DNA of 64,000 nucleotides from Amycolatopsis mongoliensis (GTDB taxonomy: Bacteria; Actinomycetota; Actinomycetes; Mycobacteriales; Pseudonocardiaceae): contig NZ_CP127295.1 of NCBI RefSeq assembly GCF_030285665.1, positions 6,076,001-6,140,000 of the forward strand, read 5' to 3'. Below the pieces are notes generated by a model, which saw only the letters and a program-made list of their open reading frames with translations, did no database searches and was not told where the DNA came from. The first letter of the stretch is position 1. Each line of letters opens with the position of its first letter. Below are positions 29,101 through 30,916 of the stretch, piece after piece. A program made the translations under genes and the position numbers.

Positions 29101-30916
29101 CGATCTGCCCACCACCGGTCTGTGGCATTTCGTGGGTGAAGAGGCGCACGAAAACGGCGTCGAGTTCGTTTCGCCGGTGCTCGAAGCGCGGCTGGATCCC
29201 TGGCGGCAGGTCGCCGAGGTGACGGGCGCCCTTCAGGCGGAAGGCGCCACCGCGGAAGCCACCGGTGGGCACGTCAACATCAGCTTCGCCGGGCACACGC
29301 CGCCGGCCGCCTATGCGAGGGTGGCCCAGATCGTCAAGGCCTTCGAAGCGACGTTGTTCCGCCTCGGGAATCCGGTGCTGTCGAACCGGCAGCGGAACCT
29401 CTGGGCCGTGGGGCCGAACCCGTGGCCGCTCGACCCCGAGCAGGTGCGCACGCCGGCGGACGTCCGGCTGCTGAGCCTCGGCAAGTTCGACGCCGTCAAC
29501 TTCCAGCACGTGCACGGTGACGACGCGACCGACCGGCTGGAGCTGCGGTTCTGGAGCGGCAGCGTGGATCCGGCGGTGTGGCAGGTCCGCGCGGAGCTGA
29601 GCCTGGCGATCCTGCGCGCCGCCGCCGACCCGGCGAAGGCCGCCCGGATCGCCGACGCCCTGCGGCGTCCGGACCTGTTGTGGGACAAGGACGCTGCCCC
29701 GCTGAGTGAACGCGGGCGGTGGGCTCGGCTGCGGGAGCTGCTGGACCTGCTCGAGCTCAGTCCGGCGGCGCGCGACCAGGTCATCCAGCTCTACGCCGCT
29801 ACGCAACCTTGGCGGCCGACCGGCTACACCGACGATCGCAAGCGGCTGGCCACCGTCGGGGCGGCGGGCAACGGCCTCGTCTTCCCCGCTCCCGGCGACA
29901 GCACGGAGTCCGCGATCCGGGTCGCTGAGTTGCTTCCGCGGTACCCCGGCGTCCAGATCGTCAAGGTCACGACGACCCCGGACCGCAGGCACGTGCGGCT
30001 GTGGGACGGGAGCACCCGCACCTTCCGCGAGTTCGCGCAACTGCTGCACCTGCGGTACCAGGGTCTGCGCGACGACCTGAAGTTCGTGATCCTGGCCGAC
30101 GGAGCGGCCGTCCTGCCCGACGCCCCGGAACCCGGGGAACGAACCCTCGCCGGAACGGTTTCCGAGCACAGCAGGGCCGCGGTGCTCGTCGCGACCGGCT
30201 CAGTGTTGACGTCCGCGCAGGGGCAGGTGCGGTCCGGCGCCGTCCGTGCCGAGGCACGGGGCGGCTCCGGCCCGATCTCACCGGCGGGCCGGGATGGGTG
30301 CTCTACCGGGACGGCAGGGAACAGGGCAGGCTGGCGATCACGGATCTCACCGAGGCGGTCACCGCCGCCGGGCTGGCCGATCCCGGGCCGATGCGGCGTG
30401 GAGTGCGGCGCTCGCCCGCCGCCACCGCCACGTCCGCCGCCGGTCACGACCAGCCGGCGGTCCGGTTCACCGGCGGTGGCCGGCCGGTCGCGGCGGCCGG
30501 GGTGGTGCTGGGGCCGGAGCCCGTCGCAACGACGCCGGGAGCCGCCGGCACGCTGGAAGATCCGCTGTCACCGGCGGAACTGCTCGGGCCCGGTGCGCCC
30601 CTCGACTTGTCCGATGTGGACCTGGTGCCCCTGTTCGGCGAGCCGGGCCGGGTCGTCGGCGTCTTCTTCCCGAAGCCGGGCGGCGAAGAGGCCGCGATCG
30701 TGCGGACGGCGTTCGAACGAGGCGCCGGCGACCCGGCCGCCTACACACCGGTCATCCACCACGGCCAGGACGGTTTCTCCGTCTGGCGGAAGTCCGACCG
30801 TACGCGGATCCGGCTGGACGAATACGGTGTCCTGCGGCTGCTCGCCGGCACCGGGCTGCCGGGTGGACAGGCCTGGCGTGCGCGGCCGAAGCTGGTCTTC
30901 CTCAGCTGTGACGTGA
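4223..30916 (+). CDS. Giant mosaic type VII-associated protein, N-terminal part
   Basis: As read, 8,897 residues; real coding ends near 30,250 and the last 220 residues are out-of-frame Arg/Pro/Ser-rich sequence. Order of parts: type VII-like helical N-domain (residues 1-320), Pro/Gly/Ala linker with tandem repeats (330-890), degenerate copy of the zincin-associated domain (about 892-1045), SecA-like ATPase (about 1255-1870), helical linker, Trp repeat 1 (about 2248), alpha/beta modules (2365-3430), acidic linker, His/Cys module 1 (H3706, C3734), beta-rich region (about 4160-5400), His/Cys module 2 (H5507, C5535), Trp repeats 2-9 with two GNFAG modules (5646-7110), acidic linker, zincin-like domain (H7481), glutaminase-like domain (C7813, H7861, D7880), OmpA-like domain and amidoligase-like domain (E8254, H8350). 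GTG start with a strong ribosome binding site. No signal peptide, so export, if any, would be by the ESX machine. Confidence 0.85.
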   Translation: MFESGDGPVHPPADLQKFLKVTLGMEWPEGNVRSMRAMSQAWADMVPVLTAFAADVRGRAGDLDRAMDGEYAEEMGKWLTGTLAPSLEQLQTSADQLSAMLRNAAANVEKAQILIIVAGTFALAQVIALLASLIFAWMAPAVEAAAQLTMRMIMQQLISKLASFAIEKASWEAVKQALKSAVLRIMPWVQQTAIEVGVSSAIGAGVMSSADYFTQLGQHKNHQRDHIDGTSVWQAAVGGAIGGAASGFASAGARIVVYGAKSAAAEFGKKIPGGLLALGHIGYAAGQAVSVAVSNPIVNAVLHNPDAFWGGILGALSGHGRPHLPDRSGGEGWMKLDPGNVDLSFPGGSEKRPRYEETASPSEKPPGHEEAPAEKITEKPRLVIPQQTTETVDGQRPASQTANGKAGATEGQSPVSSASNGQAAGAGAAHGEVPGTETAGAQAPAAPGALGGQAAGAGAAHGEVPGTETAGAQAPAAPGALGGQAAGAGAAHGEVPGTETAGAQAPAAPGALGGQAAGAGAAHGEVPGTETAGAQAPAAPAALGGQPAVTRQPVTSGGTQLGQLFTSADAQPSAGAVHPGTGGLSSNSSGQPSAQPGGDGRPVAGAGGQSPESAARPVTSTAGQPSTHVGGPAQPSVTEPGHVKPATGQSVTSTEGGPPSMGVSAGQPGGNDVVRPGQSAPGGGRPEAGVGQPGGNDVLRPGPSAANQGGRPEAGVGQPGGNDVVRPGPSSQGNGGSAGGRPGADTSGTGASAAQQFLRGEGSPATPAAGGRDGAGAQPVRTEGGRPGDSPAAPPPKGGGDGPPVTSSSVGAAGKPPGADGRAHLEPAHAAESRAADKAGRAQAKPGESTDSRDGADAQAAAVAAQLALSRPDAQPGPAHDGRPAAPGTGPVSAVEWNAVRDSVPPTRHRGERLDPGGLTQTRFDVRRAEVAEGRWVRELSVPVDLVSTSGRVDAKTRRAWAQDLQRTLDERVNGRHRFHNGDQLHVVLDAGTPNGPPRPGWERDGSRRVPVDVAEEQGRSGQLRWRLGDTDAAVGRLLQFVGVDGVPREPVSGRAESGPGGRLGDADIAAIETTIRDTPAEAPEARPHEEAKHPAVVAGPSGEVAWPQRWAGLGTSWVRGADGWYVAEGPGVLDRVGDEPVAVSQGARAVFDAAGGLRHVVLDSGVSFERGLDGAWSPPRTRAGDVRARKTDAQQRLARADGSSLVDLPPESEVVVDRHGDGEKVVAYRQLKDEQGKWLPKPRVFVPEEGGGWVEHATDAVAYEGWLASANKAHDAALTLWDIAARSGLDVPAERRLTALSDAKLKELYSRGPEADAFAAVFELIRRKKGIALRWTQVSAVHAFGKGQVVNMAAGEGKSWLFFAHAAVNAMRSDVDGVQVTTTRGNLADRELTHYQDLLGELGVDVHRLNPDKPPAAPQAGRPTVYLGTAEDVGFTYLRHETLPGQQRKEDPMVLSVSIDEIDEALVYSNSQYILSEGVQSAASPEAIAQVGWAHDLVRDGMDSGWLQEPDFGRRPGQAGGPARLTGPGREKVELLLGRPLTEEEVTRVNMAAAAQWEYRENVHYVEHEGKIYIIDQTTHNVLFNPETSSESRWNGGLAQAVEFKHGLQVRSDSASSKSVTAHELLSMKEYGQKTGASGTANGHGAKFAEKGMSAAVEDMPRYYESRLKKSADVVAADRDAKLAKIAQDVRAMQSPGGSQQPQLILATANDEVRVLSDMLEEMGVPHEAIDAKWQVRQGKNVDQEFKRIIDAAGAPGRVLVINMQGARGVDIGTTKEAKERGDLFVRITAHSEISADIDVQAENRAGRSGGGGEVVYYSSPEDQIYRLSENPDVQLAVIKYTDAVETGDARALAAAEQDLRDLVMPLQPNSGHPTVDTTTSRPNAPPAGPAPGTRAPDEQGRTRPPDRPAPAAQPTGRPAAPEQRDSRPDDGDRERGAIQLTYHEALAGALNTAERDFAERLTRWKAANPEAVLTEQHVQRIHDEFLAGRDAEFEDRFGALRTQSVPGHDIRAAWQAWLNHPTGAPEDLDEEFTHAAKAPVRDSVPTAAPESSGPDVAARDLAGDGVVLAGDGAVAGADGVSTGRLLPEVAESLPADVVRQWQRAREVLGSSKLPAAVVDALAVRAGQMLSDVYQTQTFIAPVSEAQRDLIARDRVFATIVAAQRVTDHTKGFDTDSAEQRVVSLARELAARAQAPRTRGARGARGEAGESSRSGAAGGVVPGDEPAAAAEPGPAPAAVNPVVEQLRTWRPAVWDGSQTWRGRLEQALPSLPPEYAMPADQGRRSGPAWELLKSWARGMEGTTNPRLGRVVTGAEVEQLAGFQHPRKWVYDVWRATKRQAAAAAARTGAAPATGDASAAQSPQKLWEGHFAGRSGVMVPDDLDLLAGQVEAVLAEQRTRKESGRMPVDLRLVMFSAEKGGKNLQTILPRLIRAHAQVLEKLASAGAPGIKVTKVLLTAQPGKARLELVRHPDGDGLPLAHYRDLTSVNLTLFSNTNEMPEVHAEQLRLVAAGAARRAQAGALPTFVFELGLVKGDTEQAQSERDAYFRRLVGEGLNDGRPSPDLVPEVKISYLGAARYGEIPVSLSLGEEARSDGEEVWTTSLQSAKAGIYPHDLARLDAWLAKAAELSVERYEADRPPLELRITAHHHPAKTPAEKDVVQTGSDQVFRYLSRRFAEVLAGRWPETGPAAVGLTFPVGDRPVTKAETEAGNYRTGIVLTVHPDAHPGWTKADYREAHELTGLAFVEGAAKLVDAAVWQVRQVVSGAVARAIERAAAADDRTGAVESITMVPVRVAREPADLGEERRKYLSALVKDLVQEAVAEAAADRDGLTLRPPAVAVEAVEVRPKGVPLLQVVVGRPALAAEPGDRKRKHVEYHARKKKLVQGDVLGNWWQEPGKIGLQWRGAATLPEADLQSLTKWTEEVFPLLRAREDADLEPLYIEVVRYAQRTGDAAERRRMANADRERVGNLLAMSAQRAGYPDLFGGHPARFVSAVVRGHLNHRSGMEVWLRPDPGGSVAGYRAARVLDLVFGPDEAELAPVVEWRLRWMLGSVAERVRAGGERPNPVAVSVELVSGPGVEAVNARLAALNRLLGDIFGDALGDRVVVDLQVQEAAEWPRKLTAGSVTVDDERAPAAPAGVVVPGPSHLVLPPWRGELSVVPRRKRPRERLKDARRLDSRSPAEVSLLGREELAELKAFTKRFARQWRAVRGEVGMPDIRIRLTMPQFQAKYEDDTLDFVVEELRNRLRESGVDPSGWKFNEFIHLSQSILVPHVSVTVMPSALVTEEQVGAVPRWAGNFLGKSAVVDTTAMRPEMNELSPAMQWQVRSWLKAALGTAVSAREKPLLLVEMVAKGANQFQQRVGSVRFVALAVLRSIPDGPRDPDGFINDHFRFRVGADWDAPGVDLRLSAIPANLVATVEAALAADPLARPEEPGEPEAFVLDDVADGRAATGARPEGPGTTPTGDAGSVEPQEPGAVHPDPEQRAPDAGGYDLDALMADFDPSWVHGGFEFPFGETTSFEMDTSAFAAGDAVLGDQGGFEFEPGGGLVGDLLTGREMSVDTGDDGFGLGFAADGVPALSEDDEFARNLDLLAENPDGFEFGIYDDFGAAWGAEHGDGAAGVVDFDDPVTPVAVTGGRGVSPGRAGSAARARARARASARAESVGAGFDEVRVGVVIGDVESPVGRAARWLPVERGVFGVVLVDHGMRDARQVIDALSAQGWNGADPVRLYACNVDGLEVLAGEIARVAGVAVARPVDLLWLGFADSGPAVRVGGFGVDGRPRLVEGTSGGGWVWHHPPKAFDPAGWIEPGGYELPVPLDAPPRLGLDRPEHLAPPVRRHGRSASEATALRPGTETGLRRARVLSDAATGVAVQDAALGGAADAAVLAGLERAERARLDRPGVLGEPDFSGVREAVLVQLVEAGEKRGDWQTWVEAAYPDEVLRQLDRTLETIHDADRGVEVEVQAVRIGAPMDEVQAVGEISHEQESRRRASEVTAEASRTPVNPTSQSIPAGPVTVGVAMKDPGTSSVGRMRATSEVHEMTEVRERGEVSRSDHVVVHRVLVRPRPGRLRHRNRPGEVREVPVPMRLEWPRHNEGTGPSGRMVPLAYPQAPADATPEQLTAMFEAFRQARKAIKSVRFTGLAGLFDRIVDELKLDRAGEVATELDRWLDRIGPEHGVDLFTGGVVRRTFAVPGAKRPVEIMLARQLDPAAVAKFVGRVQQSVGHRRHASDSHGVEHRDTQGWGGDVSVGLGEDLLGLAGGKLTVGVSYGRQAEHAEQHVAGVASEATEQTSGDVEKYGVPFAFVVSAAETDQSARREEEGGRRLRKLWHRHESPRIAFPFPARARLVMAEENDPDSDRSSGSGSRSGSGSRGPAGLPRNQVPDYVRGAWQLTETTMADLTGRIVRRLVLDGVIPETGAHRTRDRLVEFLDDKNTRAMLDGGDGVRFPLEGAEQDLFLDGDLDRDHGGYLGPVPRKDLAGVITTSDQERVEQRRRREKKVGVSVEGEAGPVSLSGALALAEKKDRGGLISHTVGRRQSWTGDGDIHQYRYAVRIQARLGTDRDHLDPPLQWRDEKPAAAASAEPEYRSGLTGRVGIKVAARTGLGAELDPAPVAEETDWLDADSVGTALLPPMRPGALPADYDLDAAAPVRGLASTVTEMLLRPPAEGAKGKVSSAAKRMVLGPRSGPLGHRTEGEEVASASQEALETWASWTSRQGRLGLAAGPSDVLTLESYNPGSDLGLGGRDLIGTAALTSLYGNPRIVDRDLRHTFTGTETTQTVIGNDSRKQIGVPASFGVSASAGEAFTGGGEVSAGYHRGPAANELDVVATQDERERVERGYLVEFDARHLLDTSVRESLTGPLGGKHDRPAVTDQKVKFVPRAVRVWVPAGELPSIGELSAHDVQRNLFPEDRLAHAAARAAAAQPPAPTPAPTPGSGFEPGTYEPARADLVADLVDGLRARLRDWEKTITDAKVAADYAVLHDAMVRAFGNRLVLGGFDVTMRNMLNGGDELFAARIGKSGKLEQLVLVKAERTATRPHGGDVQHTHRSTVTTNRLVREGVVSTVGYGFTGKGTPAIPAPQVWGAAFVLGGAVEPKVTAEGSRTKRAGKVRTEKHTTVYTHTGRSDRREHGLKVEILLRPWARSGVYRRQIPLVRRTPVRNLETLPGLELAAAFRSTVPKLSAGRDRLDERPGSLREHWRRDGSPSGIPAEATVLPWPFAAPKLQDQLMSLVKELNARRGHGLLAGTRADQLSYHFSTALTEAGYVVTVDSQTVASVAITFDLTDRELFGAIPGGTVSSHHDSGEDAGDAVAKSGKFTATPLGGLPAALAGDLAVYTKEKTQELSKDEPDATHGGTGQERAAYFVKATLNPTITLRYHNGKTSAPIHLGPDGEVGLRADEAGVTALGLDPAAARPATATGPGPASATGQPRRSSAPPTATGLTRHGSAPATRDHATALTRPLAIGTPAVRARVGAIVGDSGSKPGRAAAWLPTEQGVFGLVLLDHALRDVPTTVAALRAGNWNGTDRIRLYSCNVNDLAGLATALHQAVNVDLAWPKGLLWLGVGAPGTAVRVGDGTFDGHGRPRFRKLDDGWNGAVKNRKLVKRTRFPHYNEPAPADAPPNLGLTRPEHLGPDDPVHPVHPGVAELESWRPSGVAGEPRTWREQWAWLHANGRLPVDFPVPVVGEKPTGAAWPALRQWARGMLAETGVDGKPLHGQPAIRAAAGPDTLEGALANWAKERPSRQPRARRAGSGATVHPGVAELESWRPSGVAGEPRTWREQWAWLHANGRLPVDFPVPVVGEKPTGAAWPALRQWARGMLAETDAEGKSLHTQPEIKKAAGESTLEGALANWAKERPSRQQPQPAAAGPSRAEPDRTGAEEPAASVPPFAGAHWDPFAGGAEALWAGNFAGKGAAQKFDSLVQADLDALRQVVQALVPELLRRAELGLEPPDLRVVYSLARQDTTKLLRPGMQRHRAEIVRILLELIDEELAARTGGNPAMTSARLGLTVDSFYWRKKDEDNSPGKYSLLRFPDPGLLADEYRNLTSLQLEFPLGVAELPAAHLNRLRSLLRGVAAKWLPVGTGKLPPIRLEFVRPAREKMQAGEDRLVYLDAQLRSVVGEELVRHDPERQLDEVLPELEIVPPEVGQTPTNGAWLTVTVGDAPLPSRATGDDQTAEMSEPEQDTAGRTPLLARAEWDPAVGGAEKLWSGNFAGTGRGQSTEELAPADEAALRQVVRQLASDLAAGHGRDLRLIYGWPEQSAARLQRPTVQARLRAIPRILRRLIDEEIVRQSGDGLLTATALGLRISALYQWRKNDAKWALWRFPDAVGRADEFHGMFTLHLEFPPALVELPAAHAHWLREEIRDVVATALASGAPAMPPIRLEIVRAAHETAQLHENREAYLRELVRGVAAVELASRHADRQLAEFLPDLKFPELGTAMTPKGSGARLTVSVSDVLAELGSWRPWSSDSATWRQAWEQAHARGLLPYDPPVPGKRPTGAIRPVFRKWALGMLGERVAGQRAFTQREIAALAGPVMVSADTLGEWAKLLPGQDGSAVSDGEVLGGLVSWRPWASDSPSWLAELGLLRERGVLPAAYAVPGVGEVASGHTAKLLKAWLLGMKDVIDPGSGLRVTGPDVARWAGGGLLELTKLRQLRREADIRERRAAGAEPGADATDHLDVVAELGSWRPWSSDSATWRQAWEQAHARGLLPYDPPVPGKRPTGAIRSVFRKWALGMLGERVAGQRAFTPREIAALAGPAMVSFEALYLWAKAQPTENVEVADDADGEVLGGLVSWRPWASDSPSWLAELGLLRERGVLPAAYAVPGVGEVASGHTAKLLKAWLLGMKDVIRPGGSRSVTEAEVLRWAGVPLGTGQLRERWQAARLREGRASASEAEVAQLPGVFAELESWRPWTSESATWREQWERAYAEGKLPGTVRPLPGRWPTGSIRIVFRKWALGMLGETVAGRRAFIAREIVKLAGPAMITEHTLFRWRKLLPVDDAGSGGADRRVLDGLLSWRPWASESPSWLAEVESLRNRGLLSAAYAVPGAGEKASGHTATLLGMWLLEMKGVTRLDGSPVTAADVVRWSGEASIEPSKLRHVWYAAGRRGRVAPVPSAAAVPAEDPDPAATAEEVLDDDILGLDALAGRPGDEHADADDQLAELLNAFLHGEEPGGQQVTDEPFDPWVGFDEEDFDSWLGVEQGNTGFRDLLDDLGFPAESAHDWHDPHGLAAVPGPSGVPADRSREAEAARAHRRRHSRADQTASPGEDFVPMPSPAPRPEEPETGTAAETGTPVAPSRGADPLDDETWRHNDSRSAGWFASPADPLRPAEWAQLRSGAEVRTVDTELADPKVRADLTDERRLRLDRYRHLVRYDVRRMEVRPGRFVQEYTVRLRLNASSVPDEQRRAVAEQVRAGLSDLGVNRGIRVPGGDQLHVRVEFVGPGEPAHADIVLRAADDPRGSDQLRWNVRDGRKLAHEVLHFLGIVDEGPDRDRIFLRDPGRSRVVLDDGPMGAAIHTGAVFKPRHAWLVERTMVGQLGPVAGWNPVPPTSALPDLTGADGREIGKHPMVPVADGPYAQRLRDQLDGPDPVDFREVLNILRQANVRRDGAAFEAAFAQASGTDLATALDQAHQGGRLSAGQLRRIQDRFPSAAGGRSLPDDAPPVPRIWTDTGEDLSDLPDVQRFAAVLAGWVASGGESDALALVERLDRNPRALWAVAGAYRQLTGRNGGDPRDLEEDLRTALPAESDYLDHVFAQPAPDVAAWRDWATPTVVEWDAAVEWMRELRAMTLELRDRSLPVPHEYTEDGCHLRAHLGTLKLKQLGADSRAIFVADDKGIKAPNNDFGDPGEEILWGYHVARLVYVRRSGEPEWMVFDPSLAEYPLTQAEWFSRLGMRIAQPLIEGPLEIVSGIMDVFRGQPGLWGPNGYLNEPYAVITDSHAPGSLMSNVWIPTPESLREWDSFLRTGEESSLVRHAEIVARRKLAGRIKDHVADLHGRGVETGIHPSEDQVFEAVRSILVGSPLRTGLLEDVPRLPDYLRQTLPNRYAELERLLADPEDGAGEDFVPMPAAPAASRPDVAPERVTVVFPEGLEPADRPAIEDLGRTVFAERLDQHRQGRPLTAIRLTGYGNSFTAAKATGLQRADTVRALLLSGMVAEHRERTATGESLPALDELTAAMETTSKGRGSEWFTSRAARRRVEVELLHAPTDRQVYETAMSAARAGGNPIDHHPDGIPGGVSSAPGARVGFEIEAQLPGENFRQRVHRIGAAVRRKGLISEDDSSSLLSPDDLPTTGLWHFVGEEAHENGVEFVSPVLEARLDPWRQVAEVTGALQAEGATAEATGGHVNISFAGHTPPAAYARVAQIVKAFEATLFRLGNPVLSNRQRNLWAVGPNPWPLDPEQVRTPADVRLLSLGKFDAVNFQHVHGDDATDRLELRFWSGSVDPAVWQVRAELSLAILRAAADPAKAARIADALRRPDLLWDKDAAPLSERGRWARLRELLDLLELSPAARDQVIQLYAATQPWRPTGYTDDRKRLATVGAAGNGLVFPAPGDSTESAIRVAELLPRYPGVQIVKVTTTPDRRHVRLWDGSTRTFREFAQLLHLRYQGLRDDLKFVILADGAAVLPDAPEPGERTLAGTVSEHSRAAVLVATGSVLTSAQGQVRSGAVRAEARGGSGPISPAGRDGCSTGTAGNRAGWRSRISPRRSPPPGWPIPGRCGVECGARPPPPPRPPPVTTSRRSGSPAVAGRSRRPGWCWGRSPSQRRREPPARWKIRCHRRNCSGPVRPSTCPMWTWCPCSASRAGSSASSSRSRAAKRPRSCGRRSNEAPATRPPTHRSSTTARTVSPSGGSPTVRGSGWTNTVSCGCSPAPGCRVDRPGVRGRSWSSSAVT
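5483..5854 (+). repeat. Four tandem 93-bp repeats in the linker
   Basis: Copies start at 5483, 5576, 5669 and 5762. Each encodes 31 residues beginning GQAAGAGAAHGEVPGTETAG and ending with an Ala/Pro/Leu/Gly segment. The DNA copies look identical except at the end of the last one, which points to very recent expansion or slippage. The same region gives a repetitive Arg/Ser-rich reading on the other strand, which is only a shadow. Confidence 0.9.
6218..6420 (+). repeat. Three diverged GQPGGND repeats
   Basis: Units starting at 6218, 6293 and 6371 encode GQPGGNDVVRPG or GQPGGNDVLRPG followed by a short Gly/Pro/Arg spacer, with spacing 75 and 78 bp. They form part of the flexible linker after the type VII-like domain. 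Confidence 0.8.
8000..9830 (+). other. SecA-like DEAD-type ATPase domain inside the giant protein
   Basis: A SecA-type motor can be followed through its motifs: MAAGEGKSW (Walker A, Lys at residue 1359, base 8297), TTTRGNLADRE (motif Ia region), YLGTAEDVGFTYLR (as SecA nucleotide-binding fold), SIDEIDEAL (Walker B, Asp1461), SGTAN (around 9140), RVLVINMQGARGVDIGT (motif V region, about 9500-9545) and QAENRAGRSGGGGEVVYYSS (motif VI, about 9630-9685). SecA uses this motor to push unfolded proteins through SecYEG; the housekeeping features (zinc tail, signal-peptide clamp) are not evident. A SecA motor as a domain in a secreted-type protein is unusual. Its role here is unknown. Confidence 0.85.
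11314..12830 (+). other. GHFAG alpha/beta module with ITAHHHP and HPDAHPG motifs
   Basis: This module starts LWEGHFAG and is related to GNFAG modules at about 21,937-22,720 and 22,846-23,590 (LWAGNFAG and LWSGNFAG). Shared steps are a helix, a strand with (D)LR(L/V)(I/V)(Y/M), a helix, and a strand-turn with the consensus LRITAH..P..(T)..E or VHPD. The ITAH...P...AEYR pattern returns in the 32-36 kb units, so this is a widely reused building block of unknown function. Confidence 0.5.
15220..15720 (+). other. His/Cys module 1 (clan CD-like), G/T-rich codon segment
   Basis: VVLVDHG carries His3706 (base 15,338) and RLYACN carries Cys3734 (base 15,422). A hydrophobic strand ending in HG and a second strand ending in (S/A)C, 25-80 residues later, is the arrangement of clan CD cysteine peptidases (caspases, CHAT). 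This DNA (about 15,130-15,570) uses TTG Leu, GTG, GGT and GAT codons far more than the flanks. The paired copy is at 20,640-21,120. Confidence 0.55.
16700..20400 (+). other. Beta-rich region with four alternating-strand blocks
   Basis: Blocks near 16,970-17,160, 17,720-17,920, 18,590-18,790 and 19,470-19,640 alternate small/hydrophobic and polar residues (for example KLTVGVSYGRQAEHAEQ and IGVPASFGVSASAGEAFTGG). This looks like beta hairpins of a barrel or pore-forming sheet. Between them lie Arg-rich helical segments. No known family was recognised; the reading as a barrel is inference from the pattern only. Confidence 0.35.
20640..21120 (+). other. His/Cys module 2 (clan CD-like)
   Basis: This is the diverged copy of module 1: VLLDHA with His5507 (base 20,741) and RLYSCN with Cys5535 (base 20,825), followed by the shared LLWLG and AVRVGDG strands and a final PxxLGLTRPEHL segment. 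Module 1 has HG after the strand and this copy has HA. Its codons are G/C-ending, unlike module 1. Confidence 0.55.
21144..21698 (+). repeat. Identical 207-bp direct repeat in Trp repeats 2 and 3
   Basis: Bases 21,144-21,350 and 21,492-21,698 appear identical, at an offset of 348 bp. The end of each repeat (CCCTCGAAGGCGCGTTGG and following, 21,411 and 21,759) also matches at the same offset, while the sequence between differs. This suggests recent duplication or gene conversion. Confidence 0.85.
23601..24781 (+). repeat. Direct repeat pairs in Trp repeats 4-7
   Basis: Two neighbouring units are duplicated as a pair. Bases 23,601-23,737 match 24,273-24,409 (offset 672), and 23,915-24,103 match 24,593-24,781 (offset 678). 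The second segment uses many TTG and G/T-ending codons, unlike its surroundings. Confidence 0.85.
26144..26760 (+). other. Zincin-like metallopeptidase domain (HExxHxxG)
   Basis: A domain of about 200 residues: a strand-rich part (YDVRRMEVRPGRFVQEYTVRL), then GDQLHVRVEF, LRWNVRDG, and AHEVLHFLGIVDE. HEVLH (His7481, Glu7482, His7485) followed by FLG and an acidic residue fits the gluzincin/metzincin pattern HExxHxxGxxD/E. A degenerate relative lies at about 6,898-7,360, where the matching place reads LLQFVGVDG and lacks the zinc ligands. Zincins with this look are found in actinobacterial polymorphic toxins. Confidence 0.7.
27480..28070 (+). other. Protein glutaminase-like domain (Cys-His-Asp)
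   Basis: The string DGCHLRAHLG (Cys7813, base 27,659), then WGYHVARLVYV (His7861) and MVFDPSL (Asp7880) reproduce the Cys-His-Asp triad order and the CxxRAH and DPSL signatures of protein-glutamine glutaminase, which deamidates Gln side chains of proteins. The domain ends with a strand YAVITDSHAP. Related deamidases act as toxins on host proteins or elongation factors in other bacteria. All three active-site positions are kept. Confidence 0.8.
28480..28870 (+). other. OmpA-like domain 1
   Basis: VVFPEGLEP...RLTGYGNS...RADTVRALL shows the beta-alpha-beta order of OmpA C-terminal domains: a strand, a helix, a strand ending TGYG/GHTD-like, then a helix with RA..V. OmpA-like domains bind peptidoglycan in many envelope proteins. 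Ligand-binding residues (Asp, Arg) are only partly kept. Confidence 0.5.
28900..29680 (+). other. Amidoligase-like domain, copy 1
   Basis: GFEIEAQL (Glu8254 and Glu8256), NGVEFVSPVL, GGHVNISF (His8350) and RLELRFWSGSVDPAVWQVRA match, in order, the ExE, ELVSP, GxHVH and VEFRxFxGTLDP signatures of the glutamine synthetase/GCS-like amidoligase family (COOH-NH2 ligases). Members form amide bonds using ATP and are predicted in peptide tagging and side-chain modification. About 240 residues, apparently complete. Confidence 0.75.
30220..30280 (+). other. Frameshift site inside the giant gene
   Basis: Reading moves from frame 2 (ending around GQVRSG...AEAR) to frame 1 (starting around RLRPDLTGGPGWVLYRDG). 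One extra base is needed. The simplest place is the G run at 30,258-30,261 in the context CACGGGGCGG, where a fifth G gives AEARGRLRPDL without a stop. Choices are a homopolymer sequencing error, a recent one-base deletion, or a -1 ribosomal shift; there is no clear slippery heptamer of the X XXY YYZ type. Confidence 0.7.

Noticed and set aside
30001..30258. GTG at 30,001 as the true start of the second giant frame
   Set aside because: The 85 residues after it are Arg/Pro-rich shadow sequence, while the other frame continues to encode the amidoligase-linked region here.
30270..30916. C-terminal 215 residues of the first giant frame
   Set aside because: Arg/Ser/Pro-rich and without motif, whereas the frame 1 reading of the same DNA encodes a clear His/Cys module.
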